Part shown: in pieces, positions 37,741 through 47,076 of the stretch
Position numbering within the stretch: position 1 is the stretch's first letter
Layout: every line of letters begins with the position of its first letter
Assembly (NCBI GenBank): GCA_910578275.1
Contig: CAJTPR010000001.1
Coordinates: forward strand, 310,001 to 374,000
DNA from: an uncultured Bacteroidales bacterium
Lineage (GTDB): Bacteria; Bacteroidota; Bacteroidia; Bacteroidales; P3
Reading direction: 5' to 3'
Length of the DNA: 64,000 bases
Notes under the pieces: model-generated
Database searches by the model: none
What the model was told of the DNA's origin: nothing
Seen by the model: only the letters and a program-made list of their open reading frames with translations
Translations under genes and position numbers: made by a program

Positions 37741-38505
37741 TCAAGATTCAAAGGAAACCAGTTCCTTGATGGCCGAACTGATTTTTTGAACACTGCTGAC
37801 ATCGTAAGCGTAGCCATCTACGCGCACTTGCTCCTCATGATCGAACTCGGGATGGCGGAAACTCATCCGGCTTTCCTGGCGCACCCGGCCTGAGAGATGA
37901 AACTCCCTCGTACCCGTTTTCTCGGCAATCCGGGCGATATTCCCGGAAGTAATGCCGCAACCCGGCATAATGACGACACGCCTGGCCTGCCGCTGCAAAC
38001 GCGCGATGAGATCCGCGCCACGCAAGGCATCGGACGCCTGGCCGGAAGTGAGCAGGCGCGCCACGCCGCAAGCCTCCAAGACCGTCAGTGCCTCCATCGG
38101 ATCGACACAACGATCGAAAGCCCGGTGAAATGTAAACGGCAGGGGTGAGGCCTCCTGCACACATTGCCGCAGAAACGCCTCATCGATCTTGCCATCGGCA
38201 CGCAACATGCCCGCTACCACCCCCTTTACGCCCATTTCCTTGAGCATACGTATATCCCTCAACATTTCCCGCTTTTCCACCTCATCATACAAGAAATCTC
38301 CACCGCGCGGACGCACGATCACATGCACGGCAATCCCTCCCACGGCACAGGCCTCGGCTATGCAGCCATACGAAGGCGTGGTACCTCCCTCCGGCATCCC
38401 GGCACACAGTTCCACCCTGTCGGCACCCGCCGCCTTGGCAGCCAACACACTGTTTACCGAGTTGGCGCAAACCTCTATCCTGAAATCTTCCCTTCTGAAA
38501 AACAC
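37741..38505 (-). CDS. cutC: CutC family protein (copper homeostasis-type TIM barrel)
   Basis: The 254-residue protein has the CutC motifs EVCANSVNSVLAAKAAGADR (in part), VELCAG, GGTTPSYG, RPRGGDF, TFHRAFD and MPGCGI. It has the usual length and a TIM-barrel pattern. The family was linked to copper tolerance in E. coli, but its biochemical role remains uncertain. It is the last of a five-gene minus-strand group. One base separates it from the fucosidase, which suggests joint transcription rather than a shared pathway. Confidence 0.9.
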   Translation of the reverse strand: MFFRREDFRIEVCANSVNSVLAAKAAGADRVELCAGMPEGGTTPSYGCIAEACAVGGIAVHVIVRPRGGDFLYDEVEKREMLRDIRMLKEMGVKGVVAGMLRADGKIDEAFLRQCVQEASPLPFTFHRAFDRCVDPMEALTVLEACGVARLLTSGQASDALRGADLIARLQRQARRVVIMPGCGITSGNIARIAEKTGTREFHLSGRVRQESRMSFRHPEFDHEEQVRVDGYAYDVSSVQKISSAIKELVSFES

Positions 38506-38506
38506 C

Positions 38507-39784
38507 TTACTGCACGATTAATTCCACCACCAGATCCACAACCTGAGGCACCTGACCCAAGGTAATCCACAAACCTTCCGGACTTTGTCTGAAACGGACC
38601 TTCTTCCCACTTTCAAACAAACGCGCCGACTTGACTTTAAATCCCGTGAAAGGCACAAACAATTCCTTGTCCTGATAATCGAGTACATGCACGTAACGGA
38701 TGTCGCCTTTGCTTGTCATGACGCCCCAGGGGCGCGGTTCCATCTCGCCCCCCCGTGTCCCGTAGATGGTCTGGCCGAACTTCCGCATCCACGCACCGAT
38801 TTCCGAAAGCCGCTGCAAGGCGGCCTGGGGCAAACGTCCGTCGGGTTGCGGGCCTATGTTCAACAACAAGTTGGCATTGCGTCCTGCGGCACGTACCAAA
38901 TAGTGGATCAACGTCTTGGAATCCTTATAGTCTTGGTCGGCGATCTTGTAACCCCACATGCCGTTCATCGTCTGGCAGGTCTCCAACGGCAAGCGGGCGA
39001 TGGCCTGCCCCGAAAGTCCGGCCGTGTTCTCGCCCGGCAAGTCGCGCTCAAAGATCTGTATGTCCTCTCCCTCGAAAGGAACCTGATGATGATTGTTGCC
39101 TATGAGACAAGCCGGCTGCAATTCATGAATCAGCTCGTATTGCCCGGGCAGTTGCCAGTCGAAGACGCTGTCCTGGTCGTGATCCCACCAACCGTCGAAC
39201 CACATCGCCCCGATCGGGCCGTATCCGGTGAGCAATTCCCTTATCTGATTGTTCATGAAATCATAGTACGTGGCCCATTGTCCATGGCCGGTCCGCCCCG
39301 TGTTCCGCCCCGTACGTCCCAAAGGATAGTAGTCTTCCCTGCCCCAGTCCAGATGCGAGTAATAAAGATGCAAGGCGATACCCTGCTTATGACACTCCTC
39401 GGCCAGTTCCTTGAGGACATCACGCTTGAAAGGCGTGGCCTGGACGATATTATAATCCGAAAAAGCCGTGTTCCACATCGAGAACCCGTCGTGGTGACGT
39501 GTCGTGAAGCAGATATACCTGGCTCCCGAAGCCTTGATGGCCGATACCCATTCGGCCGCATCGAATCCTGCCGGATAAAAGCCGCCAGCCAGTTTCTTGT
39601 ATTCATCATGCCGGATACCGCTGTTCAGATACCATTCGCCCTGAGCGGTCATGCTGTAAAGGCCCCAATGCAGGAATATGCCGAACTTGTTGTCCTGGAA
39701 TTTCTCACGGGAGGCCATGTTGTCTTGCCCCCAAACGGCCACGGACAAGAGCAAACAACACGCCAGAGAACCTAATTTTCTCAT
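38507..39784 (-). CDS. Alpha-L-fucosidase (glycoside hydrolase family 29), secreted
   Basis: The 425-residue protein has a signal peptide ending near SVAVWGQ (about 20). GH29 catalytic-domain motifs include FGIFLHWGLYS, CFTTRHHDGF (fucose-binding His pair) and AMWFDGWW, with Asp197 the expected nucleophile. A C-terminal beta region follows. It removes terminal L-fucose from host or plant glycans in the periplasm, and fits a gut or glycan-feeding lifestyle. No polysaccharide utilisation genes flank it. It overlaps the nitroreductase gene by four bases. Confidence 0.93.
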   Translation of the reverse strand: MRKLGSLACCLLLSVAVWGQDNMASREKFQDNKFGIFLHWGLYSMTAQGEWYLNSGIRHDEYKKLAGGFYPAGFDAAEWVSAIKASGARYICFTTRHHDGFSMWNTAFSDYNIVQATPFKRDVLKELAEECHKQGIALHLYYSHLDWGREDYYPLGRTGRNTGRTGHGQWATYYDFMNNQIRELLTGYGPIGAMWFDGWWDHDQDSVFDWQLPGQYELIHELQPACLIGNNHHQVPFEGEDIQIFERDLPGENTAGLSGQAIARLPLETCQTMNGMWGYKIADQDYKDSKTLIHYLVRAAGRNANLLLNIGPQPDGRLPQAALQRLSEIGAWMRKFGQTIYGTRGGEMEPRPWGVMTSKGDIRYVHVLDYQDKELFVPFTGFKVKSARLFESGKKVRFRQSPEGLWITLGQVPQVVDLVVELIVQ

Positions 39785-40353
39785 ATTTTCCTATAAACCA
39801 ATTCTGAAACGGGACGCTTGGGCACATGATGGACATGATCGGGCGTCCGCCAATAACGTATCTCACCCTCTTTCATCTCCTCGACCTCCACCTTTTCCAC
39901 GGGCTTGCCCAATGCCAGCACGTAGGTGACTTGCAAATGGTCGGGCAATTGCAGCAAACGCCGCATTTCAACGTTCTTGAACGATTTTATGATACAACCG
40001 CCGAAACCCGCCTCGGTGGCAGCCAGTACAAGCGTCTGCAATTGCAAGCCGTCGTCACAAAGGCAATCCCCGGCAAGGTTCGTGTCCAGAAGCTGCACGA
40101 GATAAGCGGTCGGACGTTCGCCCTCCTCCGGCCCGGGCCATTCCTTGAGATAACCCGCCCAGGCCAGAAGCGGGAACACTTCGCGGCAAGCCTCCTTGCC
40201 GGTGACGATGACGTATTTCAAGGCCTGCACGTTTCGTCCCGACGGGCAATAACGGCAAGCACCCACCCAATCTTCCAGCAATTCCGCAGGAACCGGCACA
40301 TCCTGGTCGAAACGCCGATAGGATCGCGCCTTCCTGAGCATGTCAAGCAACAT
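39781..40353 (-). CDS. Nitroreductase family flavoprotein
   Basis: The 190-residue protein matches the small nitroreductase fold. The N-terminal RRSYR-like pattern (ARSYRRFDQDVPV) and the FMN-binding ACRYCPSGRNVQALKYV are present, as are GLQLQTLVLAATEAGFGGC and a VLALGKP segment. Such enzymes use FMN and NAD(P)H to reduce varied nitro compounds, quinones or flavins. The physiological substrate is not given by context. It lies 14 bases after the Na/Pi cotransporter gene and overlaps the fucosidase start. Confidence 0.88.
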   Translation of the reverse strand: MLLDMLRKARSYRRFDQDVPVPAELLEDWVGACRYCPSGRNVQALKYVIVTGKEACREVFPLLAWAGYLKEWPGPEEGERPTAYLVQLLDTNLAGDCLCDDGLQLQTLVLAATEAGFGGCIIKSFKNVEMRRLLQLPDHLQVTYVLALGKPVEKVEVEEMKEGEIRYWRTPDHVHHVPKRPVSELVYRKI

Positions 40354-40367
40354 GGGACTCCCTTCGT

Positions 40368-42134
40368 TTATTGTTCATGGCCGATTTCCTGCATGGCCTG
40401 CGTGACGTTGATGGCATAATCGCCCGCCTTCTCGCATTCGGAAACGATGTCGTTGAGCAGGATGCCCGTGGAATAACTGTATCGCTGCTCCTCGATGGCT
40501 TTCATGTGTTCCTGCTTCAACGTGGTACGATAAGCGTTGATCTCGTTCTCCACCTCGTAAGCCTTCTTGGATACCACCGCCTTGTACTCGCCGGCCAGGT
40601 TAAGGCACATCACCGCGATCGACTCCTCGGCCAAGGCGAACATACGCCTTATCTTTTCCGACAATTCGGGAGAAAAGCTTATCTTCTGCTCGTTGCGCCT
40701 GTCGATGGTTCCCGCGATATGCAAGGTGGTATCGGCGATGCTTTCTATTTCCGAAACGATCTTGAACATGGCACGGATGCGCTGGGTGCTTTCGGTCGAC
40801 ATGCGCGATTCGGAAACCTTGGTAAGGTAGTTGGCTATTTCCACTTCCACCAGGTCACTTTCGTCCTCCATCTTCCGCAACTTGTCCATCGCCTTCTCGA
40901 ACTCATTGGCGGGCAAGTCGTAAGCAGCTTCCATGCGCTGGAACATCTTCAAGGTGTTCTGTCCGTAAAGCAGGATTTCCTGATGCGCCTGGAACAACGA
41001 GGCTTCGGGCGTGGAGAGAAGACCTATCTTGATATGCTTCAACGTGAAGCCTTCCTCTCCCTCCTTGATCGGCAGCAAATAGGCCACCACCCGCGCCACC
41101 GGCTTGATGAAGAATATCAGTATGAAGACATTGATGCAGTTGAACAACGTATTGAACAACGAAAGGGTAAGCGGCAAGGAGGCGAGCACGGCGGCGCGGA
41201 CCGTATCTTGCATGTAGGGAGGAATTTCCGCCTGCAACAAGGCCTGGTTGCTGTACATGGGGCTATATTCGGCGATATGCAGGAAAACGCTCAAGTCGCA
41301 GACCATGTTCAAGAAATAGGGAAACAGGCAGAACATCCACGTGACCCCGAAAACGTTGATAAGCAGATGGGACAGTGCGGTACGTTTGGCTTGCACGTTG
41401 GCCACCGAGGCGGCCAGGTTGGCCGTAATCGTGGTACCTATGTTCTCGCCCATGATCATCGCCGCCGACTCCTCCAGGCCGATCAGCCCGCTCGAACAGA
41501 TGACCAGCGTAAGGGCGATGGTCGCGCTCGAACTCTGGAAAAGGCTCGTCATCAACGCCCCGATAAGCACGAAGATGAGGCGGGAAAGGATGCCGTGTGA
41601 ATTGATGGCATGGACGAAGTTCCGCACGGACGTGTATTCCTGTATATTGGCCGGCATGCACTCCTGCAAGAAACGCAAGGCCAGGAACAGCGTGCCGAAA
41701 CCGATAATCATTTCCCCCACGTTCTTGCGCGAACGTTTCTGCGAAAACAGCAACGGCAGCGCGATGCCTATGATAGGCAAGGCCAGGTCGCTGATGCTGA
41801 ACTTTCCGAACCCGAGCACGGAAACCAGCCAACTGGTAATCGTCGTGCCGATGTTGGCGCCGAGCACGATGCTGATGGATCCCACCAAGTCCAGAAGACC
41901 GGCATTGACGAAACTCACCACCATGACGGTGGCCGCCGAGGAACTTTGGATAAGAGCGGTGATGAAGATCCCCGTCAGAAGCCCTTTGAACCGGTTGGAT
42001 GTCATGGAAGCCAAGATGCTGCGCATCTTGTTGCCCGCAAGTTTCTGTAAGGATTCGCTCATCATCTTCATGCCGTACAAGAAAAGCGTGAGCGATCCTA
42101 TGAGTTGCAGAATCAGTATTATTTCAGATTTCAT
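40368..42134 (-). CDS. Na/Pi cotransporter family protein with PhoU-like domain
   Basis: The 588-residue protein. The membrane part (about 1-370) has two inverted repeats, each with the QSSSA motif (IQSSSAATVMVV near 62; FQSSSATIALTL near 200) that binds sodium and phosphate in NptA/SLC34 proteins. The C-terminal ~200 residues are helical and PhoU-like (EIESIADTTLHIAG, VSECEKAGDYAINVTQAM). It likely imports phosphate coupled to sodium across the inner membrane or regulates phosphate-dependent uptake. Second gene in the operon starting at 42985. Confidence 0.92.
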   Translation of the reverse strand: MKSEIILILQLIGSLTLFLYGMKMMSESLQKLAGNKMRSILASMTSNRFKGLLTGIFITALIQSSSAATVMVVSFVNAGLLDLVGSISIVLGANIGTTITSWLVSVLGFGKFSISDLALPIIGIALPLLFSQKRSRKNVGEMIIGFGTLFLALRFLQECMPANIQEYTSVRNFVHAINSHGILSRLIFVLIGALMTSLFQSSSATIALTLVICSSGLIGLEESAAMIMGENIGTTITANLAASVANVQAKRTALSHLLINVFGVTWMFCLFPYFLNMVCDLSVFLHIAEYSPMYSNQALLQAEIPPYMQDTVRAAVLASLPLTLSLFNTLFNCINVFILIFFIKPVARVVAYLLPIKEGEEGFTLKHIKIGLLSTPEASLFQAHQEILLYGQNTLKMFQRMEAAYDLPANEFEKAMDKLRKMEDESDLVEVEIANYLTKVSESRMSTESTQRIRAMFKIVSEIESIADTTLHIAGTIDRRNEQKISFSPELSEKIRRMFALAEESIAVMCLNLAGEYKAVVSKKAYEVENEINAYRTTLKQEHMKAIEEQRYSYSTGILLNDIVSECEKAGDYAINVTQAMQEIGHEQ

Positions 42135-42178
42135 CGATTGATTATGATTTCCTTGTTAATCTTGGTCATGCTTCCATC

Positions 42179-42985
42179 CTAATATTTGAACATCCATACC
42201 GCCGGACCGTCGCGATAGCCGTTCTCCTCCAGCAATTTCATGTAATCGCCCACGACCGATGCCGACTTGCCCCGGTCGCATTCCATCACCAGACGGTAAG
42301 CCTTTCCGTAGGCTTCGGACAACAGCCCGTCTTCGGCGAAAACGGGATGATTCCCTGAACCGAAAATCAATTGTTCCAGATATGCGTCCCTGCGGCGGAC
42401 AGCCTCCTCCCCATACAGGAAAAACGTGGAGTCGGAAAGGAACTCGTCCCAATAGCAAAGCCTCCGGGCGATTTCTTCCGGCGAGAAGTCGAGGATTTCC
42501 GTGCCGCCCCCCGCGTTCGTGTCCTGCCTGACGGCATCGAAGTAGGCATACGTACGAGGCGAAAGGTAATCCTTCAATTCCGTCTGGATGCGGAACAGGT
42601 CGGGACGGACGATGATCAGGCCGTTTTTCCGGATAACCGAGAAATAGAGACGATCCAGCAACCTTTCGTAATCGACGGCGGCTTTCTTTTCCCTGGCATG
42701 GCGGTCCCTGTTGCCCGATTGCAGCAAAATGAGATTGAAATCGGTGTTCCTGGTAAGCATGACCGCGAAATCCTCCAAGAGCACGTAAGCGGAATCGGCG
42801 ACGGCCGGCGTGCAGTCTGCCATGAATTCCTTGCAAGCGCCTACGGCCAAAGCCAAGGATTCCGGCCTGTCGCCGTTCACTTCGTCCAATCGTTCTGAAA
42901 AATCTTGTAGGATTTGCGCCTTGGCCAGGGGGAGCACCGTCAAACCAAGGATAAACAAGAGAACCCGGCAAAAAGAATATTTCAT
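42179..42985 (-). CDS. Predicted secreted protein of unknown function
   Basis: 268 residues from the ATG at 42983-42985 (MKYSFCRVLLFILGLTVLPLAKA), giving a signal peptide ending at about 23. A longer frame to 43162 is rejected because the extra N-terminus is not hydrophobic and overlaps the intergenic region before ettA. The mature part is helical and acidic. It has a Cys-containing ACKEFMADC segment and the repeated type of motif YAYFDAVRQD. I recognise no known family. Probably periplasmic. It is the first gene of the Na/Pi-cutC group, 44 bases before the cotransporter gene. Confidence 0.65.
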   Translation of the reverse strand: MKYSFCRVLLFILGLTVLPLAKAQILQDFSERLDEVNGDRPESLALAVGACKEFMADCTPAVADSAYVLLEDFAVMLTRNTDFNLILLQSGNRDRHAREKKAAVDYERLLDRLYFSVIRKNGLIIVRPDLFRIQTELKDYLSPRTYAYFDAVRQDTNAGGGTEILDFSPEEIARRLCYWDEFLSDSTFFLYGEEAVRRRDAYLEQLIFGSGNHPVFAEDGLLSEAYGKAYRLVMECDRGKSASVVGDYMKLLEENGYRDGPAVWMFKY

Positions 42986-43109
42986 AAACTGTTGGTTTTC
43001 CGCAACAATAATGCCCCACGCCTGCTGTCCGAACACGTAAAAGTACGAATTTTGATTATCTTTACAAGTTTTTACGCTTCCGCACGCGGAAGCCAAGATA
43101 TCAAGGAAT

Positions 43110-44792
43110 ATGGCAGCAGAAGAACAACCGAAAATCATTTTTTCGATGAACCGGGTAAGCAAGGTTTACCCGCCCAACAAGCAAGTACTCAAGGACATCT
43201 GGCTCTCTTTCTTCTACGGGGCCAAGATCGGCATCATCGGCCTGAACGGATCGGGGAAATCCACGCTTTTGAAAATCATCGCCGGCCTGGACAAGAACTA
43301 CCAAGGCGACGTGGCCTTCTCGCCCGGCTACTCGGTAGGATACCTCGCCCAGGAACCTGAACTGGACAATTCCAAGACCGTGAAGGAAGTGGTGCAGGAA
43401 GGCGTGCAACAAGTGGTCGACCTGATAAAGGAATACGAGGAAGTGAACAACAAGTTCGCCGAACCGATGGACGACGACCAGATGCAAAAGCTCATCGAAC
43501 GCCAAGGCGAACTGACCGAACTGCTCGACCAGCACGACGCATGGGAACTGGACGCCAAGCTGGAGCGGGCCATGGATGCGCTCAACTGCCCCGAACCCGA
43601 CATGCCCGTGGCCAACCTTTCGGGAGGCGAACGCCGCCGGGTGGCTCTCTGCCGCCTGCTCCTGCAAGAACCCGACATCCTCCTGCTGGACGAACCCACC
43701 AACCACTTGGACGCCGAATCCATCCAATGGCTGGAAGCCCATTTGCACCAATACAAAGGAACCGTCATCGCCGTCACGCACGACCGCTACTTCCTCGACA
43801 ACGTGGCCGGTTGGATACTCGAACTGGACAGGGGCGAAGGCATTCCCTGGAAAGGCAATTACAGTTCATGGCTCGACCAGAAGACCAAACGGCTCGAGCA
43901 AGAGGAAAAATCCGAATCACGCCGCCGCAAGACCCTTGAACGCGAGCTGGAATGGGTAAGGATGTCGCCCAAGGCACGTCAGGCAAAAGGCAAGGCCCGT
44001 CTGAACGCCTACGAGAAGATGATGAACGAGGACAGCAAGCAGAAGGAAGAACGCCTGGAAATCTACATTCCCAACGGCCCCAGGCTGGGGAACAATGTCA
44101 TCGAAGCCGTACATGTGCGCAAGGCATTCGGCGACAAAGTACTGTTCGACGACCTCAATTTCAAGCTTCCGCCGGCCGGCATCGTCGGCGTCATCGGCCC
44201 CAACGGCGCGGGCAAGACCACGCTCTTCCGCCTGATCATGGGCCTGGAAAAACCCGATGAAGGCACGTTCGAAGTGGGTTCCACCGTGAAACTGGGCTAT
44301 GTGGACCAGCAACACGCCAGCATAGATCCCGAAAAGACGGTATGGGAAGTGATTTCGGAAGGCAACGAGCAGATAAACCTGGGCGGCCGCCTGATCAATT
44401 CCCGCTCGTACGTCTCCCGCTTCAATTTCGGGGGTGCCGACCAAGGGAAAAAGGCCGGTGTCCTGTCGGGCGGGGAACGGAACCGCATGCACCTGGCCCT
44501 CGCCCTCAAAAGTGAAGGCAACGTGCTGTTGCTCGACGAGCCCACCAACGACATCGACGTGAACACGCTCCGCGCCCTGGAAGAAGGCCTGGAATCCTTT
44601 GCCGGCTGCGCGGTGGTGATTTCGCACGACCGCTGGTTCCTCGACCGGATTGCCACGCACATCCTCGCCTTCGAGGGCGACGGACAAGTCTATTTCTTCG
44701 AGGGCGGCTACACCGAATACGAGGAAAACAAGAAGAAACGCCTCGGCGAGGTACAACCCAAACGTTTCAAATACAAGAAACTGATGGAATAG
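43110..44792 (+). CDS. ettA: ABC-F ATPase, energy-dependent translational throttle EttA
   Basis: The 560-residue protein with two ABC ATPase domains. Domain 1 has Walker A GLNGSGKST (44-52), signature LSGGERRRV and Walker B LLLDEPTNHLD. Domain 2 has GPNGAGKTT (363-371), LSGGERNRM and LLLDEPTNDID. The domains are joined by a ~80-residue basic linker (LERELEWVRMSPKARQAKGK) typical of EttA. It binds the ribosomal E site and gates translation by cellular ATP/ADP level. It has no membrane segments. The 37-base gap to the GNAT-like gene suggests shared transcription with the IbrA/IbrB-like pair. Confidence 0.95.
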   Translation: MAAEEQPKIIFSMNRVSKVYPPNKQVLKDIWLSFFYGAKIGIIGLNGSGKSTLLKIIAGLDKNYQGDVAFSPGYSVGYLAQEPELDNSKTVKEVVQEGVQQVVDLIKEYEEVNNKFAEPMDDDQMQKLIERQGELTELLDQHDAWELDAKLERAMDALNCPEPDMPVANLSGGERRRVALCRLLLQEPDILLLDEPTNHLDAESIQWLEAHLHQYKGTVIAVTHDRYFLDNVAGWILELDRGEGIPWKGNYSSWLDQKTKRLEQEEKSESRRRKTLERELEWVRMSPKARQAKGKARLNAYEKMMNEDSKQKEERLEIYIPNGPRLGNNVIEAVHVRKAFGDKVLFDDLNFKLPPAGIVGVIGPNGAGKTTLFRLIMGLEKPDEGTFEVGSTVKLGYVDQQHASIDPEKTVWEVISEGNEQINLGGRLINSRSYVSRFNFGGADQGKKAGVLSGGERNRMHLALALKSEGNVLLLDEPTNDIDVNTLRALEEGLESFAGCAVVISHDRWFLDRIATHILAFEGDGQVYFFEGGYTEYEENKKKRLGEVQPKRFKYKKLME

Positions 44793-44829
44793 GCCCTCCG
44801 TAGGGTCCATCCGCAAGACCGCACAAGCA

Positions 44830-45231
44830 ATGATCAAGATCGAAAAAGTGAACGGGGACGACCGGCGTCTCTACGAACTGGTGGCCGGATTGGCAATGGA
44901 CCGTGAGGTATTGAAGCAAAACAACAACTACCCTTTCTGGACTTCCCCCAGGCACGTATGGTTCGTCGCCCACGACGGGAAAGGCCAAACGAGCGGTTTC
45001 TTCCCCGTGGAAGTGACGGCCAGGTCGGCCAAGATAAACAACTACTACGTGGCAGGCGACAAGGCCGCCCTGCTGAACCGTCTCATGCGGGAGGTGATAC
45101 GCGGCTACGGGGAAAAACAGACGATACGCGCGGTGGTTCTCGCCCGGCACGCGACGGCATTCAAGAGCGCCGGCTTCCAAGCCATCAGGGAATTGAAACG
45201 TTATTCCATCATGGAATACATCAAAGCCTGA
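44830..45231 (+). CDS. GNAT-like small protein of the IbrA/IbrB-like operon
   Basis: The 133-residue protein. Its C-terminal half follows a GNAT acetyltransferase pattern (NNYYVAGDKAALLNRLMREVIRG, then FKSAGFQAIRELKRYSIMEYI). The Q/R-x-x-G-x-G/A acetyl-CoA loop is not clear, so it may be inactive as an acetyltransferase or diverged. Eight bases separate it from the PAPS-reductase-like gene. It is not a known part of the E. coli IbrA/IbrB pair, so its link to them is inferred from order and spacing only. Confidence 0.65.
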   Translation: MIKIEKVNGDDRRLYELVAGLAMDREVLKQNNNYPFWTSPRHVWFVAHDGKGQTSGFFPVEVTARSAKINNYYVAGDKAALLNRLMREVIRGYGEKQTIRAVVLARHATAFKSAGFQAIRELKRYSIMEYIKA

Positions 45232-45239
45232 TTTGCCGG

Positions 45240-46544
45240 ATGAATGTCTATGAATTGTCCCAACGGCGACTGGAAATCCTGTTCGAGAACTTCGACAACC
45301 TCTACGTCTCGTTTTCGGGCGGGAAAGACAGCGGCGTGCTGCTCAACTTGTGCCTCGAATACATGCGCAAGCACGGCATCACGAAAAAAATCGGCGTCTT
45401 CCATATCGACTACGAAATCCAGTACCAGGACACATTGGACTACGTGAACCGTTTCCTGGAAGCCAACGCCGACCTGGTTGAGACCTATCGCATCTGCGTA
45501 CCGTTCAAGGTGCAGACCTGCACCTCGATGTACCAACAATACTGGCGTCCCTGGGAAGATGACAAAAAGGACATCTGGGTAAGGGACATGCCCGAAGGCA
45601 GCCTCACATGGCGGGACTTCCCGTTCTACACCACCGACATGTGGGACTATGAGTTCCAGGCCCGTTTCGCTTCCTGGCTGCATCAGAAGAAAAAAGCCAA
45701 GCGCACCTGCTGCATCATAGGAATCCGCACCCAGGAAAGTTTCCACCGCTGGCGGAGCATCAACAACAACCAGAACCGCTTCCTGGGAAAACGCTGGATA
45801 CGGCAATGGCCGGGCGGAAAGATCTGCAACGCCTACCCCATCTACGACTGGCTCACCACCGACGTATGGACGGCCAACGGAAAGTTCGGCTGGATGTACA
45901 ATCATCTCTACGATCTCCTTTACATGGCCGGCGTCCCCTTGGAAAGCCAGCGCGTGGCAAGTCCGTTCATCTCGCAAGCCATTTCCAGCCTGCACCTCTA
46001 CCAGGCCATCGATCCTTATACGTGGGGAAAGATGGTGGGACGGGTGAACGGGGCCAATTGCGCGGCCATCTACGGGAAAACCTCCGCCTTGGGATGGCAG
46101 AACGTACGGCTTCCCAAGGATTACACTTGGGAACAATACATGTATTTCCTCCTCTCCACGCTTCCCCGGGAAACCCGGGACAACTACCTGGAAAAACTTT
46201 CGACGAGCATCCGTTTCTGGCGCGACAAGGGCGGCTGCCTTGCCGATGACACGATTTTCAAGTTGCAAAAGGCCGGCGTCCCCATACGGGTGGAAGAAAA
46301 AAGCAACTACCACACGACAAAGAAACCCGTGAAAATGGAATATCTGGACGATATTTCCATTCCGGAATTCAGCCAGATACCCTCCTTCAAGCGTATCTGC
46401 ATCTGCATCTTGAAAAACGACCACGCCTGCAAGTACATGGGTTTCGCGCCCAACAAGCTCGAAAAGCACAGGCGGAAAAAGATCATGGAAAAATACCAGG
46501 CCCTGCTGGACAATCCTGAAAATAATGATGGAAAACGACTATAA
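45240..46544 (+). CDS. PAPS-reductase-like protein with DUF3440 (IbrA-like)
   Basis: 434 residues from the ATG at 45240. A longer frame from 44958 overlaps the GNAT-like gene and is rejected. The PP-loop SFSGGKDSGVLL (about 24-35) and IGIRTQESFHRW are those of the adenosine-phosphosulfate reductase-like ATP-pyrophosphatase fold. The C-terminal DUF3440 region contains CNAYPIYDWLTTDVW, QRVASPFISQAI and a Cys-bearing FKRICICILKNDHACKY. IbrA of E. coli prophage-linked loci has this architecture and acts with IbrB to control surface immunoglobulin-binding protein genes. Enzymatic product unknown. Start is 8 bases after the GNAT-like stop and the end overlaps the IbrB-like gene by 20 bases. Confidence 0.88.
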   Translation: MNVYELSQRRLEILFENFDNLYVSFSGGKDSGVLLNLCLEYMRKHGITKKIGVFHIDYEIQYQDTLDYVNRFLEANADLVETYRICVPFKVQTCTSMYQQYWRPWEDDKKDIWVRDMPEGSLTWRDFPFYTTDMWDYEFQARFASWLHQKKKAKRTCCIIGIRTQESFHRWRSINNNQNRFLGKRWIRQWPGGKICNAYPIYDWLTTDVWTANGKFGWMYNHLYDLLYMAGVPLESQRVASPFISQAISSLHLYQAIDPYTWGKMVGRVNGANCAAIYGKTSALGWQNVRLPKDYTWEQYMYFLLSTLPRETRDNYLEKLSTSIRFWRDKGGCLADDTIFKLQKAGVPIRVEEKSNYHTTKKPVKMEYLDDISIPEFSQIPSFKRICICILKNDHACKYMGFAPNKLEKHRRKKIMEKYQALLDNPENNDGKRL

Positions 46545-47076
46545 GAGCCCCGTGTACGGCATCCGTGCCGTGCCAGTGGAGAAAATCGTGGCGAACAGCT
46601 ACAACCCCAACGTCGTGGCTCCTCCGGAAATGAAATTGCTGGAACTTTCCATCTGGGAAGACGGCTACACGATGCCCTGCGTCTGCTACCACGACAAGGA
46701 AAACGACCGTTACGAACTGGTGGACGGATACCACCGGTACATGGTGCTCAAGACCTCCAAACGGATCTATGAACGGGAAAAAGGCCTGCTGCCGGTAACG
46801 GTAATCGACAAGGATATTTCCAACCGCATGGCGTCCACGATCCGTCACAACCGCGCCCGGGGCACGCACAAGGTGGAACTGATGAGCGAAATCGTGGCCG
46901 AACTGACCAAGGCCAACATGTCGGACGCGTGGATCATGCGCAACATCGGCATGGATCGCGACGAATTGCTGCGGCTCAAGCAGATAACGGGCATCGCCGA
47001 CCTGTTCGCCAACCGCGAGTTCAGTCTCGGCTCGAACAACTGCGGCGAAAACGACCCCGGATCCGACGTTTATTGA
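46525..47076 (+). CDS. ParB-domain protein (IbrB-like)
   Basis: The 183-residue protein has a ParB/Spo0J N-terminal fold: VPVEKIVANSYNPN, LVDGYHRYMVL (the DGYHR counterpart of the ParB GERR or DGQHR loop) and RHNRARGTHKVELMSEIVAEL. A helix-turn-helix-like segment follows (MSDAWIMRNIGMDRDELLRLKQITG). IbrB is the partner of IbrA. The short C-terminus (FSLGSNNCGENDPGSDVY) differs from what I expect and is followed by a TGA and an ATG with no spacer. It might be fused to or disrupted by the following fragment. Overlap with the IbrA-like gene indicates coupled expression. Confidence 0.82.
   Translation: MMENDYKSPVYGIRAVPVEKIVANSYNPNVVAPPEMKLLELSIWEDGYTMPCVCYHDKENDRYELVDGYHRYMVLKTSKRIYEREKGLLPVTVIDKDISNRMASTIRHNRARGTHKVELMSEIVAELTKANMSDAWIMRNIGMDRDELLRLKQITGIADLFANREFSLGSNNCGENDPGSDVY

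Noticed and set aside
43046..43070. TATCTTTA near 43057 as an ettA promoter
   Set aside because: The last base does not match TAnnTTTG and the nearby TTTG is too close to be the -33 element.
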